Shown: positions 28,282-37,761, counted from the stretch's first letter. The stretch: 64,000 bases of DNA from Rhodospirillales bacterium (GCA_016710335.1 JADJXQ010000004.1:186001-250000), one strand, 5' to 3'. Numbers and translations are program-made. The notes: generated from the sequence alone by a model not told the origin.

Positions 28282-28962
28282 CTAGCCCGAGGCGCTGCCC
28301 GGGACCATGGGGACGAAAGCGACCGGAAGCTTCTGCTCCTTGGTCAGCGAACCGTCGACTTCGCGCACGCACCGGTACAGCATCTGCGTGTCTCCGGCGG
28401 CGCCCACCGGAATCACCAGCCGGCCGCCCGGCGCCAGTTGTTGCGCCAGAGCATCGGGGACTTCCCGTGGCGCGGCGGTCACGATGATGGCGTCGAACGG
28501 CGCTTGCTCGAGCCAACCGGCATAGCCGTCCCCGACGCGGACATGAATGTTGCCGTAGCCAAGCCGTTCGAGCCGCCGGCGCGCGGCTTCGGCCAATGCC
28601 GGAACGACTTCCAGCGAGTAGACTTGCCCGGCAACGGCGGCCAGCACGGCCGCCTGATAGCCGCAGCCGGTGCCGACCTCAAGAACCCGATCGTCCGGGA
28701 CGAGATCGAGCAGGTCCGTCATCACCGCGACGATGTACGGCTGGGAGATGGTCTGCCCATGGCCGATGGCGAGCGGCCGGTTGTCATAGGCGGAAGCCTG
28801 TTCCCGGTCCGGGACGAATTCGTGCCGCGGGACCGCCGCCAGCGCAGCCATTACCCGCTCGGAAAACCGCGGCCGGCCGGTCCACGATGCGGTCTGGCGC
28901 GCCTCCGCTTCGATGATCTCGACCAGGCGCCGACGGGCTTCTGCAAATTGCGCTTTGCTCAT
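28282..28962 (-). CDS. pcm: Protein-L-isoaspartate O-methyltransferase
   Basis: A 226-residue SAM-dependent methyltransferase that tags isoaspartyl residues in aged proteins for repair. It has the family segment VMAALAAVPRHEFVP, the SAM motif VLEVGTGCGYQAAVLA, and the post-motif IIVTAAPREVPDAL with LAPGGRLVIPVG. The MSKAQFAEARRRLVEII start at 28962 matches typical N-termini. An extended start at 29049 is possible, but its extra sequence is low-complexity. The gene ends 80 bp before the SUV3-like helicase on the same strand and is divergent from the TRIC-type membrane protein gene. Confidence 0.92.
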   Translation of the reverse strand: MSKAQFAEARRRLVEIIEAEARQTASWTGRPRFSERVMAALAAVPRHEFVPDREQASAYDNRPLAIGHGQTISQPYIVAVMTDLLDLVPDDRVLEVGTGCGYQAAVLAAVAGQVYSLEVVPALAEAARRRLERLGYGNIHVRVGDGYAGWLEQAPFDAIIVTAAPREVPDALAQQLAPGGRLVIPVGAAGDTQMLYRCVREVDGSLTKEQKLPVAFVPMVPGSASG

Positions 28963-29135
28963 GCGTGCCTTGCTCGAACGACCGCGCGCCGCACCGGCAT
29001 TCGCCCGCAGGCTGGCGCGCTGTTCACGGTGGTCCCGTGGTTTTATCATGCCGATGCCAAACCGTCGCGGAACTCTTCGCGCGTCAGCCGCACCGGCTGC
29101 GGCGGGTTGGCCGAACGGAGCGCGGTGGATCGACC

Positions 29136-29750
29136 ATGAACCAGTTCATCCAACTCCTCGACCTGTTCGGCGTTGCCGTCTTCGCCGCCAGCGGGGCGCT
29201 GAAGGCATCGAGCAAGCGCATGGACGTGTTCGGCTTCGTCCTGATCGCGACGGTGACCGGAATCGGCGGCGGCACGCTCCGCGACCTGTTGCTGGGGGTG
29301 CGGCCGGTGTTCTGGATCGGCAAGCCGGAATACCTGGCGGTCTGCGCCGCGACCGCGATCCTCGGATTTTTTATCGCCCATCGGCTCCAGCATCGCCAGA
29401 ACTGGCTCTTGTGGGCCGATGCCGTCGGCCTCGCCATCTTCTGCGTCCTCGGCGCCGAAGTCGCGCTCGCCGTCGGCGCGCCGGCGTCGGTCGCGGTGCT
29501 CATGGGGCTGATGACCGCCACCTTCGGCGGCATCATCCGCGACGTCCTGTGCGCCGAGAGCCCGCTGATCCTGCACCGGGAAATCTACGCGACCGCGGCC
29601 GCCGCCGGATCCCTCGTCTACGTCCTCGCCGACTGGGCGTCCGTTCCGCCCGCCGCCGCCATGCTGACCGCGTTCGCCGTGGCGTTCGGCGCCAGGGCCG
29701 CCGGCATCCTGTTCGGCCTGTCGCTACCGACGTATGGGGGCAGCCGGTGA
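29136..29750 (+). CDS. TRIC-type (UPF0126/YadS family) membrane protein
   Basis: A 204-residue protein made of two repeats of three transmembrane helices plus a final helix. The duplicated signature is plain: TGIGGGTLRDLLLG in the first half and TATFGGIIRDVLCAESPLIL in the second. Bacterial members of this family form trimeric cation channels in the inner membrane, with the glycine kink in each GGG/GGI motif gating the pore. The start follows a GATCGACC context with a weak upstream ribosome-binding site. It is 96 bp before htpG on the same strand, and a shared transcript is possible. Confidence 0.9.
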   Translation: MNQFIQLLDLFGVAVFAASGALKASSKRMDVFGFVLIATVTGIGGGTLRDLLLGVRPVFWIGKPEYLAVCAATAILGFFIAHRLQHRQNWLLWADAVGLAIFCVLGAEVALAVGAPASVAVLMGLMTATFGGIIRDVLCAESPLILHREIYATAAAAGSLVYVLADWASVPPAAAMLTAFAVAFGARAAGILFGLSLPTYGGSR

Positions 29751-29846
29751 CGGTGCGGCGCCGGATCCTCGGGCTTGCGGCGATAGAAGCGCCCGCACAT
29801 ATTTCGTCGAAGTTCGACGCCGGCCACACGGGGGAAGTCTGCACGC

Positions 29847-31745
29847 ATGACCGAGGAAACCTTCACCTTTCAGACGGAAGTCAACCGGCTTCTCGATATC
29901 GTCGCCCATTCGCTCTACACCCATAAGGAGATCTTCCTTCGCGAATTGATCTCCAACGCCTCCGACGCCTGCGACCGGTTGCGCTACGCCGCGATCACCG
30001 AGCCGGAACTCGCCGCCGGCGACGCCGAGTTCAAGATCCGCCTCATCGCGGAGAAGGACGCGCGCACCCTTACCGTCGCCGACAACGGCATCGGCATGAA
30101 CCGCCAGGAACTGCTCGACAACCTCGGCACCATCGCTCGCTCGGGGACCCAGGCGTTCGCATCGGGACTGACGGGGGACGCGAGGAAGGATGTGGCGCTG
30201 ATCGGGCAGTTCGGCGTCGGCTTCTATTCGGCGTTCATGGTCGCCGACAGGATCGAGGTGATCACGCGGCGCGCCGGCGAGGACAAGGCGTGGCGTTGGG
30301 CGTCCGACGGCAAGGGATCGTTCACCATCGACGAGGCGGAGCGCGACGGCCGCGGCACCAACGTGATCCTGCATCTCAAGCCTGACGAGTCCGAGTTCCT
30401 GGAGGAGTTCCGCCTTCGCCACGTCGTCAAGACGTACTCGGACCACATCGGCTTCCCGATCCTCCTTGGTCCCGGAACGCCCGGCGAGGCGGCCGAGCCC
30501 ATAAACGCTGCGTCGTCTCTCTGGACACGCCCGAAACAGGACATCACGCCGGAGCAGTACAAGGAATTCTACCACCACGTCGGCCACACCTTCGACGAGC
30601 CGTGGCTGACCTTGCATAACAAGGTCGAAGGCGCCGTCATCAGCTACACGAGCCTGCTGTTCGTGCCGTCGGCGGCGCCATTCGATCTGTTCAACCCGGA
30701 GCGCAAGGGTCACGTCAAGCTCTACGTCAAGCGGGTGTTCATAACCGACGACTGCGAAGGATTGCTGCCGCCGTACCTGCGGTTCCTGCGGGGAGTGGTC
30801 GATTCCGAGGACCTGCCCCTCAACATCAGCCGCGAGACCTTCCAGCACGACCCGCGCCTCGCCAAGATGCGCTCCGGCCTCGTTAAGCGGGTGCTCGACG
30901 AACTGGGCAAGAAGGCCGAGGCGGAGCCGGAGTCTTACGAGACCTTCTGGAACGCGTTCGGCGCGGTGCTGAAGGAAGGCATCTACGAGGACTTCGAGAA
31001 CCGCGATCGCATCCTGCCGCTCACCCGCTTCCGGTCCACTGCCGGGGACGGTCTCGTGTCCCTCGATACCTACGTCGGCCGCATGAAGGATGGGCAGGAC
31101 GTCATCTATTACATGACCGGCGACGAGGTCGAGACGGTGCGGCGCAGCCCGCAGCTCGAAGGCTTCAAGGCGAGAGGCGTCGAGGTTCTGTTGTTGACCG
31201 ACCCGATCGACGAGTTCTGGATCCCCGGCATCGGCAAGTACAAGGACAAGCCCTTCAAGTCCGCCGCCAGCGCCGGTGCGGAGCTTGGCAAGATCGCTGC
31301 GGCCGAGAGCGAAGCCGCGCCAGGTGATGGGCCTGAGGGTGTAGCGGAGGGGATGGATGGCCTCGTCGCCGCGCTCAAGTCCGCGCTGGACGGGCGAGTC
31401 AAGGACGTGCGCGTTTCGGAGCGACTCACCGAGAGCGCCGTTTGTCTGGTCGCTGCCGAGGGCGACATGGATATGCACCTGGAAAAGCTGTTGCGCCAGC
31501 ACCGGCACTTGGACGCCGGGCTGGTCTCGGGGCGCATCCTGGAAATCAACCCACGCCATTCCCTCATCAGGCACTTATCGGCGTTGGCCGGAAAGGGCGA
31601 CGGCGCGCAGTCGGATCTTGCCGACGCCGCGCACCTGCTCTTGGATCAGGCGCGCATCGTCGAGGGCGAACCGGTCGGCGACGTGGTCCAGTTCTCCCGC
31701 CGTCTGGCGTCGGTGATGGAGAAGGGGCTGATGGCCGGCGCGTGA
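29847..31745 (+). CDS. htpG: Chaperone HtpG (Hsp90)
   Basis: A 632-residue Hsp90. The N-terminal GHKL ATPase domain shows ELISNASDACDRLRY (catalytic Glu and the Mg-binding Asn), DNGIGM and GQFGVGFYSAFMV. The middle domain carries the conserved PLNISRETFQ with the ATP-sensing Arg, and the C-terminal dimerisation domain ends near residue 625. Length matches the family. It folds or holds client proteins under heat and other stress in the cytoplasm. The ATG at 29847 follows GGGGGAAGTCTGCACGC. No heat-shock promoter or CIRCE element is evident upstream. Confidence 0.97.
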   Translation: MTEETFTFQTEVNRLLDIVAHSLYTHKEIFLRELISNASDACDRLRYAAITEPELAAGDAEFKIRLIAEKDARTLTVADNGIGMNRQELLDNLGTIARSGTQAFASGLTGDARKDVALIGQFGVGFYSAFMVADRIEVITRRAGEDKAWRWASDGKGSFTIDEAERDGRGTNVILHLKPDESEFLEEFRLRHVVKTYSDHIGFPILLGPGTPGEAAEPINAASSLWTRPKQDITPEQYKEFYHHVGHTFDEPWLTLHNKVEGAVISYTSLLFVPSAAPFDLFNPERKGHVKLYVKRVFITDDCEGLLPPYLRFLRGVVDSEDLPLNISRETFQHDPRLAKMRSGLVKRVLDELGKKAEAEPESYETFWNAFGAVLKEGIYEDFENRDRILPLTRFRSTAGDGLVSLDTYVGRMKDGQDVIYYMTGDEVETVRRSPQLEGFKARGVEVLLLTDPIDEFWIPGIGKYKDKPFKSAASAGAELGKIAAAESEAAPGDGPEGVAEGMDGLVAALKSALDGRVKDVRVSERLTESAVCLVAAEGDMDMHLEKLLRQHRHLDAGLVSGRILEINPRHSLIRHLSALAGKGDGAQSDLADAAHLLLDQARIVEGEPVGDVVQFSRRLASVMEKGLMAGA

Positions 31746-31852
31746 ACTTCCGCTCCTCGGGATCACTGCCGGCGCGACGTTTCCGCGTCCAAAGCACGTC
31801 GGTCGAGCACGCCGCTCGCCTAACCGGCGCTCCCGGTCAAGCGGGTGGTGCG

Positions 31853-32095
31853 CTAATGCTCAGTGCGTGTTTTGAGGACCGCGCGCGCTTCGCGCACCAG
31901 TAGCTGCAAGGCGCCGGCGCTCACGTTGTCACAGCGCATGATCGCCTGTGTAACGGGATCGGAAAGGAGATCCTCGAGCCGAGGCTCGCCGCCGTTCGCG
32001 AACGGCTCACTCGTACGAAGCTGACGCGCGGAGGTTCCTCCACGTGCGGAATATGGCGTTCGACCTACGCCAGAACCTGTGACCATCCCAAGCAT
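31853..32095 (-). CDS. Small hypothetical protein
   Basis: An 80-residue protein. The start is well supported: GGGAGGAAATC directly precedes the ATG at 32095. The first 45 residues are Ser/Thr/Gly/Arg-rich and probably disordered. The C-terminal part (EDLLSDPVTQAIMRCDNV, then a helix ALQLLVREARAVL) resembles the short helical tails seen in many small alphaproteobacterial proteins of unknown function. It lies alone, converging on htpG. Confidence 0.55.
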   Translation of the reverse strand: MLGMVTGSGVGRTPYSARGGTSARQLRTSEPFANGGEPRLEDLLSDPVTQAIMRCDNVSAGALQLLVREARAVLKTRTEH

Positions 32096-32134
32096 GATTT
32101 CCTCCCTGGCCCGGACTGTCTCGACCGTGGCCAT

Positions 32135-32469
32135 GTGCTTCGGAAAGGTGCTTTCTTAAGTCGTTCGGCATGTTCCCATGCCCTTCTGCACGCCTTATAT
32201 TTGATCCACCGCCAGTCCATACTTCAAACGACACCCGCTTGGCAGCGCTGCTTCTGGCGATCATTGCGGCATTTCGGCGGGTTCGACTGAACACCTCTCA
32301 AGTTGGACGCCCCATTCAGGTACGATACATTATCCGACGATGAAATTCAAGCTCTGGACGCTGTCGCCAACACGTAATCTGAGCTGCGCGGGAAACACGT
32401 TATCTATCCGGTTCAAGTCCGCATGGAACTTGCGGTTGAGGCAGATCAAGGGGTGTGATACGAGGATCC
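32135..32469. other. Intergenic region upstream of the TerB-like gene
   Basis: About 330 bp of lower-GC DNA between the small hypothetical gene and the TerB-like gene. It contains a perfect hairpin, GGCATG-TTCC-CATGCC (32167-32182), roughly 70 bp upstream of the small gene's start, which could be an operator. I see no other coding sequence. Confidence 0.45.
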
Positions 32470-32949
32470 ATGCTTGAACGTCTGAAGGCTCTGTTCGCCG
32501 ATCCCGGCACTGCCGAAGTCCGGCCGCAAGACATCTCGTGGGACGAGTTGCACTGCGCCGCAGCCGCCTTGATGGTAGAGGCGGCCGGTCTTGACGGCGA
32601 TTTTCAGGAAAGCGAGCGCGAAGCCATCCTTTCGGCGTTGCAGGATCATTTTGGCCTCGATGCGGCTGACGCAGACGAGTTGATCCGAATGGCGCAAGCT
32701 TCGGCGGGCGACTCGGTGCAGCTTTACGGCTTCAGCAGAATTATCAAGGACAGGCTGGAACGCGACGAACGTGTCAAGATCATAGAGATGTTGTGGGAGG
32801 TTGCTTACGCCGACGGCGACCTTCATGACTTCGAGGCGAATTTGGTGCGCCGCGTCGCGGGCCTGATCTACGTGTCGGATCAGGAAAGCGGGGCGGCACG
32901 CAAGCGGGTTCTCAGACGGAGCGGCATCGACGCAGGGCCTCCAGCCTGA
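32470..32949 (+). CDS. TerB-like family protein
   Basis: A 159-residue all-helical cytoplasmic protein of the TerB fold. The core is LHCAAAALMVEAAGLDGDFQ with the acidic loop that binds metal in TerB, and a second half-repeat, WEVAYADGDLHDFEANLVRR, carrying the matching D-G-D motif. TerB-domain proteins are named for tellurite resistance but occur widely without it; no other ter genes are present, so the name is a fold label only. The ATG at 32470 follows GAGGATCC; a GTG at 32455 is in frame. It is followed after 39 bp by fdxA. Confidence 0.82.
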   Translation: MLERLKALFADPGTAEVRPQDISWDELHCAAAALMVEAAGLDGDFQESEREAILSALQDHFGLDAADADELIRMAQASAGDSVQLYGFSRIIKDRLERDERVKIIEMLWEVAYADGDLHDFEANLVRRVAGLIYVSDQESGAARKRVLRRSGIDAGPPA

Positions 32950-32988
32950 TGCCGGGTGCGCTCATGGCGGTCAACAGCGGAGAAGACC

Positions 32989-33324
32989 ATGACTTACGTC
33001 GTTCTTGAAAACTGCATTCGCTGCAAGTTCATGGATTGCGTCGAGGTCTGCCCGGTGGATTGCTTTTACGAGGGCGAGAACATGCTCGTCATCCATCCCG
33101 ACGAATGCATCGATTGCGGCGTGTGCGAACCGGAGTGTCCGGCCGAAGCGATCGTTCCGGATACGGAACCGGGAGTCGAGCACTGGCTCGAGATCAACGC
33201 GAAGTTCTCGCTGGCGTGGCCCAACATCACCCGCAAAGGGGATGCGCCAGCCGATGCGGATGAGTGGAACGGCAAGGAAGGCAAGGAAGCCATGTTGAGC
33301 CCGAGTCCGGGCGCCGGCACCTGA
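32989..33324 (+). CDS. fdxA: 7Fe ferredoxin FdxA
   Basis: A 111-residue ferredoxin that carries one [3Fe-4S] and one [4Fe-4S] cluster. The N-terminal ligands are in [17 protein letters not shown] and the second set in [16 protein letters not shown], both matching the classical FdxA arrangement; the C-terminal extension ([20 protein letters not shown]) is also typical. It transfers electrons in the cytoplasm; the partner is not identified. It sits between a TerB-like gene and carD, and FdxA next to CarD is a recurring alphaproteobacterial neighbourhood. The ATG at 32989 follows CGGAGAAGACC. Confidence 0.95.
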   Translation: MTYVVLENCIRCKFMDCVEVCPVDCFYEGENMLVIHPDECIDCGVCEPECPAEAIVPDTEPGVEHWLEINAKFSLAWPNITRKGDAPADADEWNGKEGKEAMLSPSPGAGT

Positions 33325-33371
33325 GCTTCGCAACCTCCGGGCCGCGCATGTGGTCCGCGGAGAGTGCATGT

Positions 33372-33456
33372 GCAAAGGGGTGTCCTTTGCGCTGCAAACA
33401 TGTTACATTTTATCTCGAAAAACAAACGTACTTGCCTTGGTAGCTATTGCCTTGGT
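33372..33456. promoter_or_regulatory. Hairpin and direct repeat upstream of carD
   Basis: In the 296-bp gap between fdxA and carD there is a perfect hairpin, GCAAAGG-GGTGT-CCTTTGC (33372-33390). Further on are two copies of TTGCCTTGGT at 33432-33441 and 33447-33456, spaced by 15 bp centre to centre. The direct repeat could be a binding site, and the hairpin could act in fdxA transcript ending or in the carD leader. Neither resembles a named motif that I know. Confidence 0.3.
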
Positions 33457-33620
33457 CGTTCGGGCCAGTCGTCGCAGGTCGTTGCCGGCAGGGGTGACAG
33501 CCGCAAAACTAGCGCGTGTCAATGTCGAAAAGCTCTCCGTGAATGATGCGGAGAGAACAAAATGATTGTGCAAAACGGCGCTGCATTTTGAATGTGGTGG
33601 TGGAGAGAGAGAAGGAAACG

Positions 33621-34118
33621 ATGCTCAACGAGTTGGTGTTTAGTCCTGGGGACTTCGTGGTTTACCCGACGCATGGGGTGGGGCAAGTCATGTGTACGGA
33701 GATGCGAGAGATTGCGGGCATCAGCCTAGAATTGTTCGTTATTTCGTTCGAACGCGATCGCATGACGTTGCGGGTTCCCGTCGACAAGGCGGAGAGTGCC
33801 GGCCTTAGAAAGCTGAGCACGCGGAAGGTTATGGACAACGCCCTCAGCACCCTGAAGGGGCGGGCGCGAGTCAAGCGGACCATGTGGAGTAGGCGCGCCC
33901 AGGAATACGAAGCCAAGATCAACTCTGGCAATCCGGTGTCGATCGCCGAGGTCGTGCGCGACCTTCATCCCAATGTCGGTCAGCCGGATCAATCGTTCAG
34001 CGAACGCCAAATCTACGAGGCGGCGTTCGACCGCCTCGTCTCCGAATTGGCGGCCCTGGAGAGCATCGACAAGGAGCAGGCAACCGAAAAGCTTTCCGAA
34101 CTTCTGACCGCGGCCTAG
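33621..34118 (+). CDS. carD: CarD family transcriptional regulator
   Basis: A 165-residue regulator. The N-terminal Tudor-like RNA-polymerase-interacting domain begins FSPGDFVVYPTHGVGQV, and the C-terminal helical domain contains KRTMWSRRAQEYEAKINSG, the DNA-contacting region with the conserved Trp. CarD binds the RNAP beta subunit and stabilises open promoter complexes, with effects on rRNA and stress genes. A GAAGGAAACG ribosome-binding site precedes the ATG at 33621; the longer open frame to 33543 is leader sequence. The gene is read in the same direction as fdxA. Confidence 0.95.
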   Translation: MLNELVFSPGDFVVYPTHGVGQVMCTEMREIAGISLELFVISFERDRMTLRVPVDKAESAGLRKLSTRKVMDNALSTLKGRARVKRTMWSRRAQEYEAKINSGNPVSIAEVVRDLHPNVGQPDQSFSERQIYEAAFDRLVSELAALESIDKEQATEKLSELLTAA

Positions 34119-34184
34119 TCCCGCGGCTGCGAAGATTGGGAGGTCATCGCGTCCACAGCGGGAAATGCGACTGGAGTATCCGGC

Positions 34185-34988
34185 GTGAGCGGGCAGACAA
34201 TCTTCGAGATTCTGCCCGCCGGCCGTCGCAACTGGGCGGTGGGCTCGATCCACGGCGAAGTCGAGCGTCTTCGGACGTTGCACCAGGCCGTGGCCGAACG
34301 CATCAAGCCGGAAGACAACCTCCTCTACCTCGGCAATTTCCTCGGATGCGGTGGCGCGGTGGCGGCGACGGTGCAGGAATTGCTGCTGCTGCGACGCGCT
34401 TTGCTGGCCAAGCAGACGTTCGACGGCGCGGGGTCCATCGTATACTTGCGCGGCCGCCAGGAGGAAATGTGGCACAAGCTGCTGCAGGTGCAGTTCGCCC
34501 CCAATCCTCGAGAAGTGCTGGAATGGATGCTGGGGCACGGGGTCGGCCCGACCCTCGAAGCCTACGGCGGCAACATCGAGGAAGGCCGCCGCGCCGCGGC
34601 GATGGGCGCCGTGGCTTTGTCGTCCTGGACCAACCGGCTGCGCGCCACCATGCGGCAATGGGACGGCCATGACCGGCTGATAAACGCGCTGCGGCGGGCG
34701 GCGTTCACCGCGGATCAGGCGCTGTTGTTCGTCAGCGCCGGGGTCGATGCGTCCCGGCCGCTGTCGGAACAGACGGACACCTTCTGGTGGGGCGGGCGCG
34801 ACTTCGACGACATCGACCAGCCGTACAGCGATTTTCAGATGGTGGTGCGCGGCTTCGACTATCGCCACAAGGGAGCGTGGTTCAAGAGCCACGTGTCTTC
34901 CATCGACGGGGGCTGCGGCTTCGGCGGCCGCCTCCATGCCGTGTGCTTCGACGCTGAAGGGCGGGCACTCGAGTCGCTCGAAGCGTGA
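34185..34988 (+). CDS. Degenerate PPP-type metallophosphatase-fold protein
   Basis: A 267-residue protein aligning in order with Ser/Thr phosphatase-like metallophosphoesterases, but with the metal ligands replaced. Where active enzymes read GDIHG, it has GSIHG (Ser21). GDxVDRG reads GNFLGCGG (Asn51). GNHE reads GRQE (Arg91). The later histidine motifs read VSAGVD and VRGFDY instead of VHAGID and VHGHT. The C-terminal IDGGCGFGGRLHAVCFD strand, common in the family, is intact. Dephosphorylation is therefore improbable. A ligand-binding or regulatory role is possible. It starts with GTG at 34185, 66 bp after carD, and is followed 7 bp later by the SLOG-fold gene. Confidence 0.7.
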   Translation: MSGQTIFEILPAGRRNWAVGSIHGEVERLRTLHQAVAERIKPEDNLLYLGNFLGCGGAVAATVQELLLLRRALLAKQTFDGAGSIVYLRGRQEEMWHKLLQVQFAPNPREVLEWMLGHGVGPTLEAYGGNIEEGRRAAAMGAVALSSWTNRLRATMRQWDGHDRLINALRRAAFTADQALLFVSAGVDASRPLSEQTDTFWWGGRDFDDIDQPYSDFQMVVRGFDYRHKGAWFKSHVSSIDGGCGFGGRLHAVCFDAEGRALESLEA

Positions 34989-34995
34989 GCGCGAC

Positions 34996-35463
34996 ATGCC
35001 GGTCATCAAGATTGTTTCAGGCGGGCAAACCGGCGTCGACCGCGCCGCGCTGGACGTAGCACTCCAGCTAGGCATCCCGTGCGGCGGCTGGGTTCCGCGG
35101 GGACGGCGCGCCGAGGACGGACGCATCCCGTCGACCTACCCGCTGCAGGAGGCTGCGAGCTGGAAGTACGACGTGCGCACCCGGCTCAACATCCGCGACG
35201 CCGACGCCACCCTGATCCTCACGCGGGGTACGCCCACCGGCGGCGGCACCGCTCTCACCATCGCCATCGCCCAGAAGCTCCTGCGCCCCTGCCGGGTGGT
35301 CGACCTCGACGTCGAACCCCACCCCGAGGCTGTTGGGCGCTGGCTTGACGACACCGGCGTCAAAGTCCTCAACGTCGCCGGCCCCCGCGAGAGCGGCTGC
35401 CCCGGCATCTACGCAGCGGCGACGGCGTTCCTGCGCGGTCTGCTCGACGAGGCCGCGAGGTAG
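34996..35463 (+). CDS. Putative molybdenum cofactor carrier / SLOG-fold (YpsA-related) protein
   Basis: A 155-residue Rossmann-like protein. The nucleotide-binding glycine signature IVSGGQTGVDRAALD is at residues 6-20, a second conserved loop is GGWVPRGRRAEDG, and a third is LTRGTPTGGGTALT. This is the pattern of the putative molybdenum carrier family, which is part of the wider SLOG/LOG nucleotide-binding superfamily. No molybdenum pathway genes are in the window, so the carrier role is by family name only. It is only 7 bp downstream of the degenerate phosphatase gene, implying one transcript. Confidence 0.8.
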   Translation: MPVIKIVSGGQTGVDRAALDVALQLGIPCGGWVPRGRRAEDGRIPSTYPLQEAASWKYDVRTRLNIRDADATLILTRGTPTGGGTALTIAIAQKLLRPCRVVDLDVEPHPEAVGRWLDDTGVKVLNVAGPRESGCPGIYAAATAFLRGLLDEAAR

Positions 35464-35628
35464 CGCCCGACCCGAGACATCCTCACGAACCGGCCCCCCA
35501 CCTTTCGGGTCGGATCTTGATGCTGAGCGTTCGCCCGGTGCGGCGGAGCAGGGGCTGACGTCGGCTTCGTCAACGCCGACCGTGCTCGTCCGCCAGCTTG
35601 CGTCTGCGGATGATCGGACCCACTGGAC

Positions 35629-37761
35629 CTACACCGACTTGACAGCGTTTTCACGCTGCCAGAAGCGCAGCTTGCGGCAGGCGGTGACGAATACGCCGGC
35701 GTCGTCCGCGGTGCCTAGATCAACGAAACCGCCGTCTTTCGCGTCGAGGACCCCGGCTTTCTTCAACAGCGGATCGGCGTGGGCGCCGCACCCGATGAAC
35801 TTGCGGTGCGCGAAGGCATCGGCGACGAAATCGCGGACCGGCGGCATGTCAGCCAGCACCGCTGCCTGTGCCGCAGAGGGCAGCAGGACAACGGCGTCGA
35901 ACAGCACCGACGGGCCGCCGTCGACCTTTTCGTCGCCCTCGATCCAGGTGCCGTCGCTGGCTTCGACGCCGCCGACGGTCGGCGCCACGATCTTGAGCAT
36001 CGCCCCTTCGCTCTTCAGCGCCTTCCGCAGCGCCTTCAGGATCGAGGCGTCGACGCCATCGGACACCAAGGCCCCGACCTTCCGCCCGGTGAACGACTTG
36101 GGGCCGTTCAGGATGATGCTGAGCGCCGGGGACGCCGGCAGATCGGTGCGGGTGGCGACGGCCGCCGGCGCCGGCTCCGGCACATCCTTCAGGCCGAGCC
36201 CCTTGGTGACCTTGCCGGCCAAGCCTTCATCGATGTTGCGAAGGTGGGCTACCATGCGCTTGCGGATCGGCAAGGCCTCGCACTTGGACAGCTCGAAGGT
36301 CAGCGCTTCGGCGATATGCCCCTGCTCCACCTCGGTCTGGCTGATGTAGAACTGACGCGCCTGGCTGTAGTGGTCGGCAAAGCTCTCCGCGCGAATGCGG
36401 AGCTTGGGGCCGCTTTCCTGAGCCGGATAACTGCGGAAGCCCTTGGTCTGCGACTGCCTCGGCCCCTCCTCCCATGAGTTGGGTTGGTAGTTGGCGCGGC
36501 CCTTGGGCACGTCCATCTGCATGTGGCCGTCACGCTGGAAGTTGTGGTAGGGGCAGCCGCGCGGCTGGTTGACCGGGATCTGGTGGAAGTTCGGGCTGCC
36601 GAGGCGCTTCAACTGGGTGTCGAGGTAGGAGAAGTTGCGCCCCTGCAGCAGCGGGTCGTTGCTGAAGTCGATGCCTGGCACGATGTTCTGCGTGCAGAAC
36701 GCCACTTGCTCGGTCTCGGCGAAGAAGTTGTCGACGGGACGGTCGAGGACCATGCGGCCGACGATGCGCACCGGAACCATCTCTTCTGGGATGATCTTGG
36801 TGGCGTCGAGTACGTCGAAGGCAAAACGGTTTGCGAACTCCTCATTGAACAACTGAACGCCCAGTTCCCACTCCGGGTAGTCGCCGGCATTGATTGCGTC
36901 CCAGAGATCGCGGCGGTGGAAATCGGGGTCGGCGCCGTTGATCTTCACCGCCTCGTTCCACACCACCGACTGAAGACCCTGCTTCGGTTTCCAGTGGAAC
37001 TTGACGAAAGTCGACTCGCCGGCGTCGTTGACGAAGCGGAAGGTGTGAACTCCGAAGCCCTCCATGAACCGGAACGAGCGCGGAATCGCGCGGTCGGACA
37101 TGATCCACATGACCATGTGCAGGCTTTCCGGCGTCAGCGAGATGAAGTCCCAGAAGTTGTCGTGGGCTGTCTGCGCCTGCGGGAAGGCGCGATCGGGCGC
37201 CTCCTTGGCGGCGTGGATCAGGTCCGGGAACTTGATGGCGTCTTGAATGAAGAACACCGGGATATTGTTGCCGACAAGATCCCAGTTGCCTTCTTTCGTG
37301 TAGAACTTGACCGCGAAACCGCGTACGTCCCGAGCCAGATCGAACGAGCCCTTGTTGCCGGCGACTGTCGAGAAGCGGACGAAGACCTCGGTCTTCTCGC
37401 CCTTCTGGAAGACCTTGGCCTTGGTCAACGCGGACAGATCTTCCGTAGCCTCGAAGGTGCCGTGGGCTCCGTAGCCGCGTGCATGCACCACCCGCTCGGG
37501 AATGCGTTCGTGATCGAAGTGGAACACCTTCTCGCGAAAATGAAAGTCTTCAAGAAGCGTCGGCCCTAGCTCGCCAACCTTCAAGGAGTTCTGGTCGTCG
37601 GAGACCGGAATGCCCTGATTAGTCGTCAACACCTCGCCGCTCGCTGAAGCGTCCTGATGAAGTTCTCCGCCATGACCGCGTTGAACCTCCTGATCGACCA
37701 TCTTTACGGTCGCCCGACCTTCGCCGGCCGTCGCCTGTGCGTTCCTATCCCGGGATCCCAT
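35629..37761 (-). CDS. katE: Large-subunit haem catalase (HPII/KatE type)
   Basis: A 710-residue clade 2 catalase converting hydrogen peroxide to water and oxygen. The distal-site residues are visible (His93 in [11 protein letters not shown], and the Asn in VGNNIPVFF), and the proximal haem Tyr is in [14 protein letters not shown]. About 150 C-terminal residues form the class I glutamine-amidotransferase-like flavodoxin domain ([19 protein letters not shown] ...) found only in large-subunit catalases. The ATG at 37761 follows AGGAG at good spacing; the open frame runs to 38007 but adds atypical sequence. It is monocistronic and divergent from the cold-shock gene. Confidence 0.94.
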   Translation of the reverse strand: MGSRDRNAQATAGEGRATVKMVDQEVQRGHGGELHQDASASGEVLTTNQGIPVSDDQNSLKVGELGPTLLEDFHFREKVFHFDHERIPERVVHARGYGAHGTFEATEDLSALTKAKVFQKGEKTEVFVRFSTVAGNKGSFDLARDVRGFAVKFYTKEGNWDLVGNNIPVFFIQDAIKFPDLIHAAKEAPDRAFPQAQTAHDNFWDFISLTPESLHMVMWIMSDRAIPRSFRFMEGFGVHTFRFVNDAGESTFVKFHWKPKQGLQSVVWNEAVKINGADPDFHRRDLWDAINAGDYPEWELGVQLFNEEFANRFAFDVLDATKIIPEEMVPVRIVGRMVLDRPVDNFFAETEQVAFCTQNIVPGIDFSNDPLLQGRNFSYLDTQLKRLGSPNFHQIPVNQPRGCPYHNFQRDGHMQMDVPKGRANYQPNSWEEGPRQSQTKGFRSYPAQESGPKLRIRAESFADHYSQARQFYISQTEVEQGHIAEALTFELSKCEALPIRKRMVAHLRNIDEGLAGKVTKGLGLKDVPEPAPAAVATRTDLPASPALSIILNGPKSFTGRKVGALVSDGVDASILKALRKALKSEGAMLKIVAPTVGGVEASDGTWIEGDEKVDGGPSVLFDAVVLLPSAAQAAVLADMPPVRDFVADAFAHRKFIGCGAHADPLLKKAGVLDAKDGGFVDLGTADDAGVFVTACRKLRFWQRENAVKSV

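Noticed and set aside
29724..31574. 616-residue open frame opposite htpG
   Set aside because: It is entirely antisense to a complete Hsp90 gene, with no ribosome-binding site and no family motifs.
32470..32949. Tellurite resistance operon
   Set aside because: Only a single TerB-fold gene is present; no terA, terC, terD or related genes are nearby.
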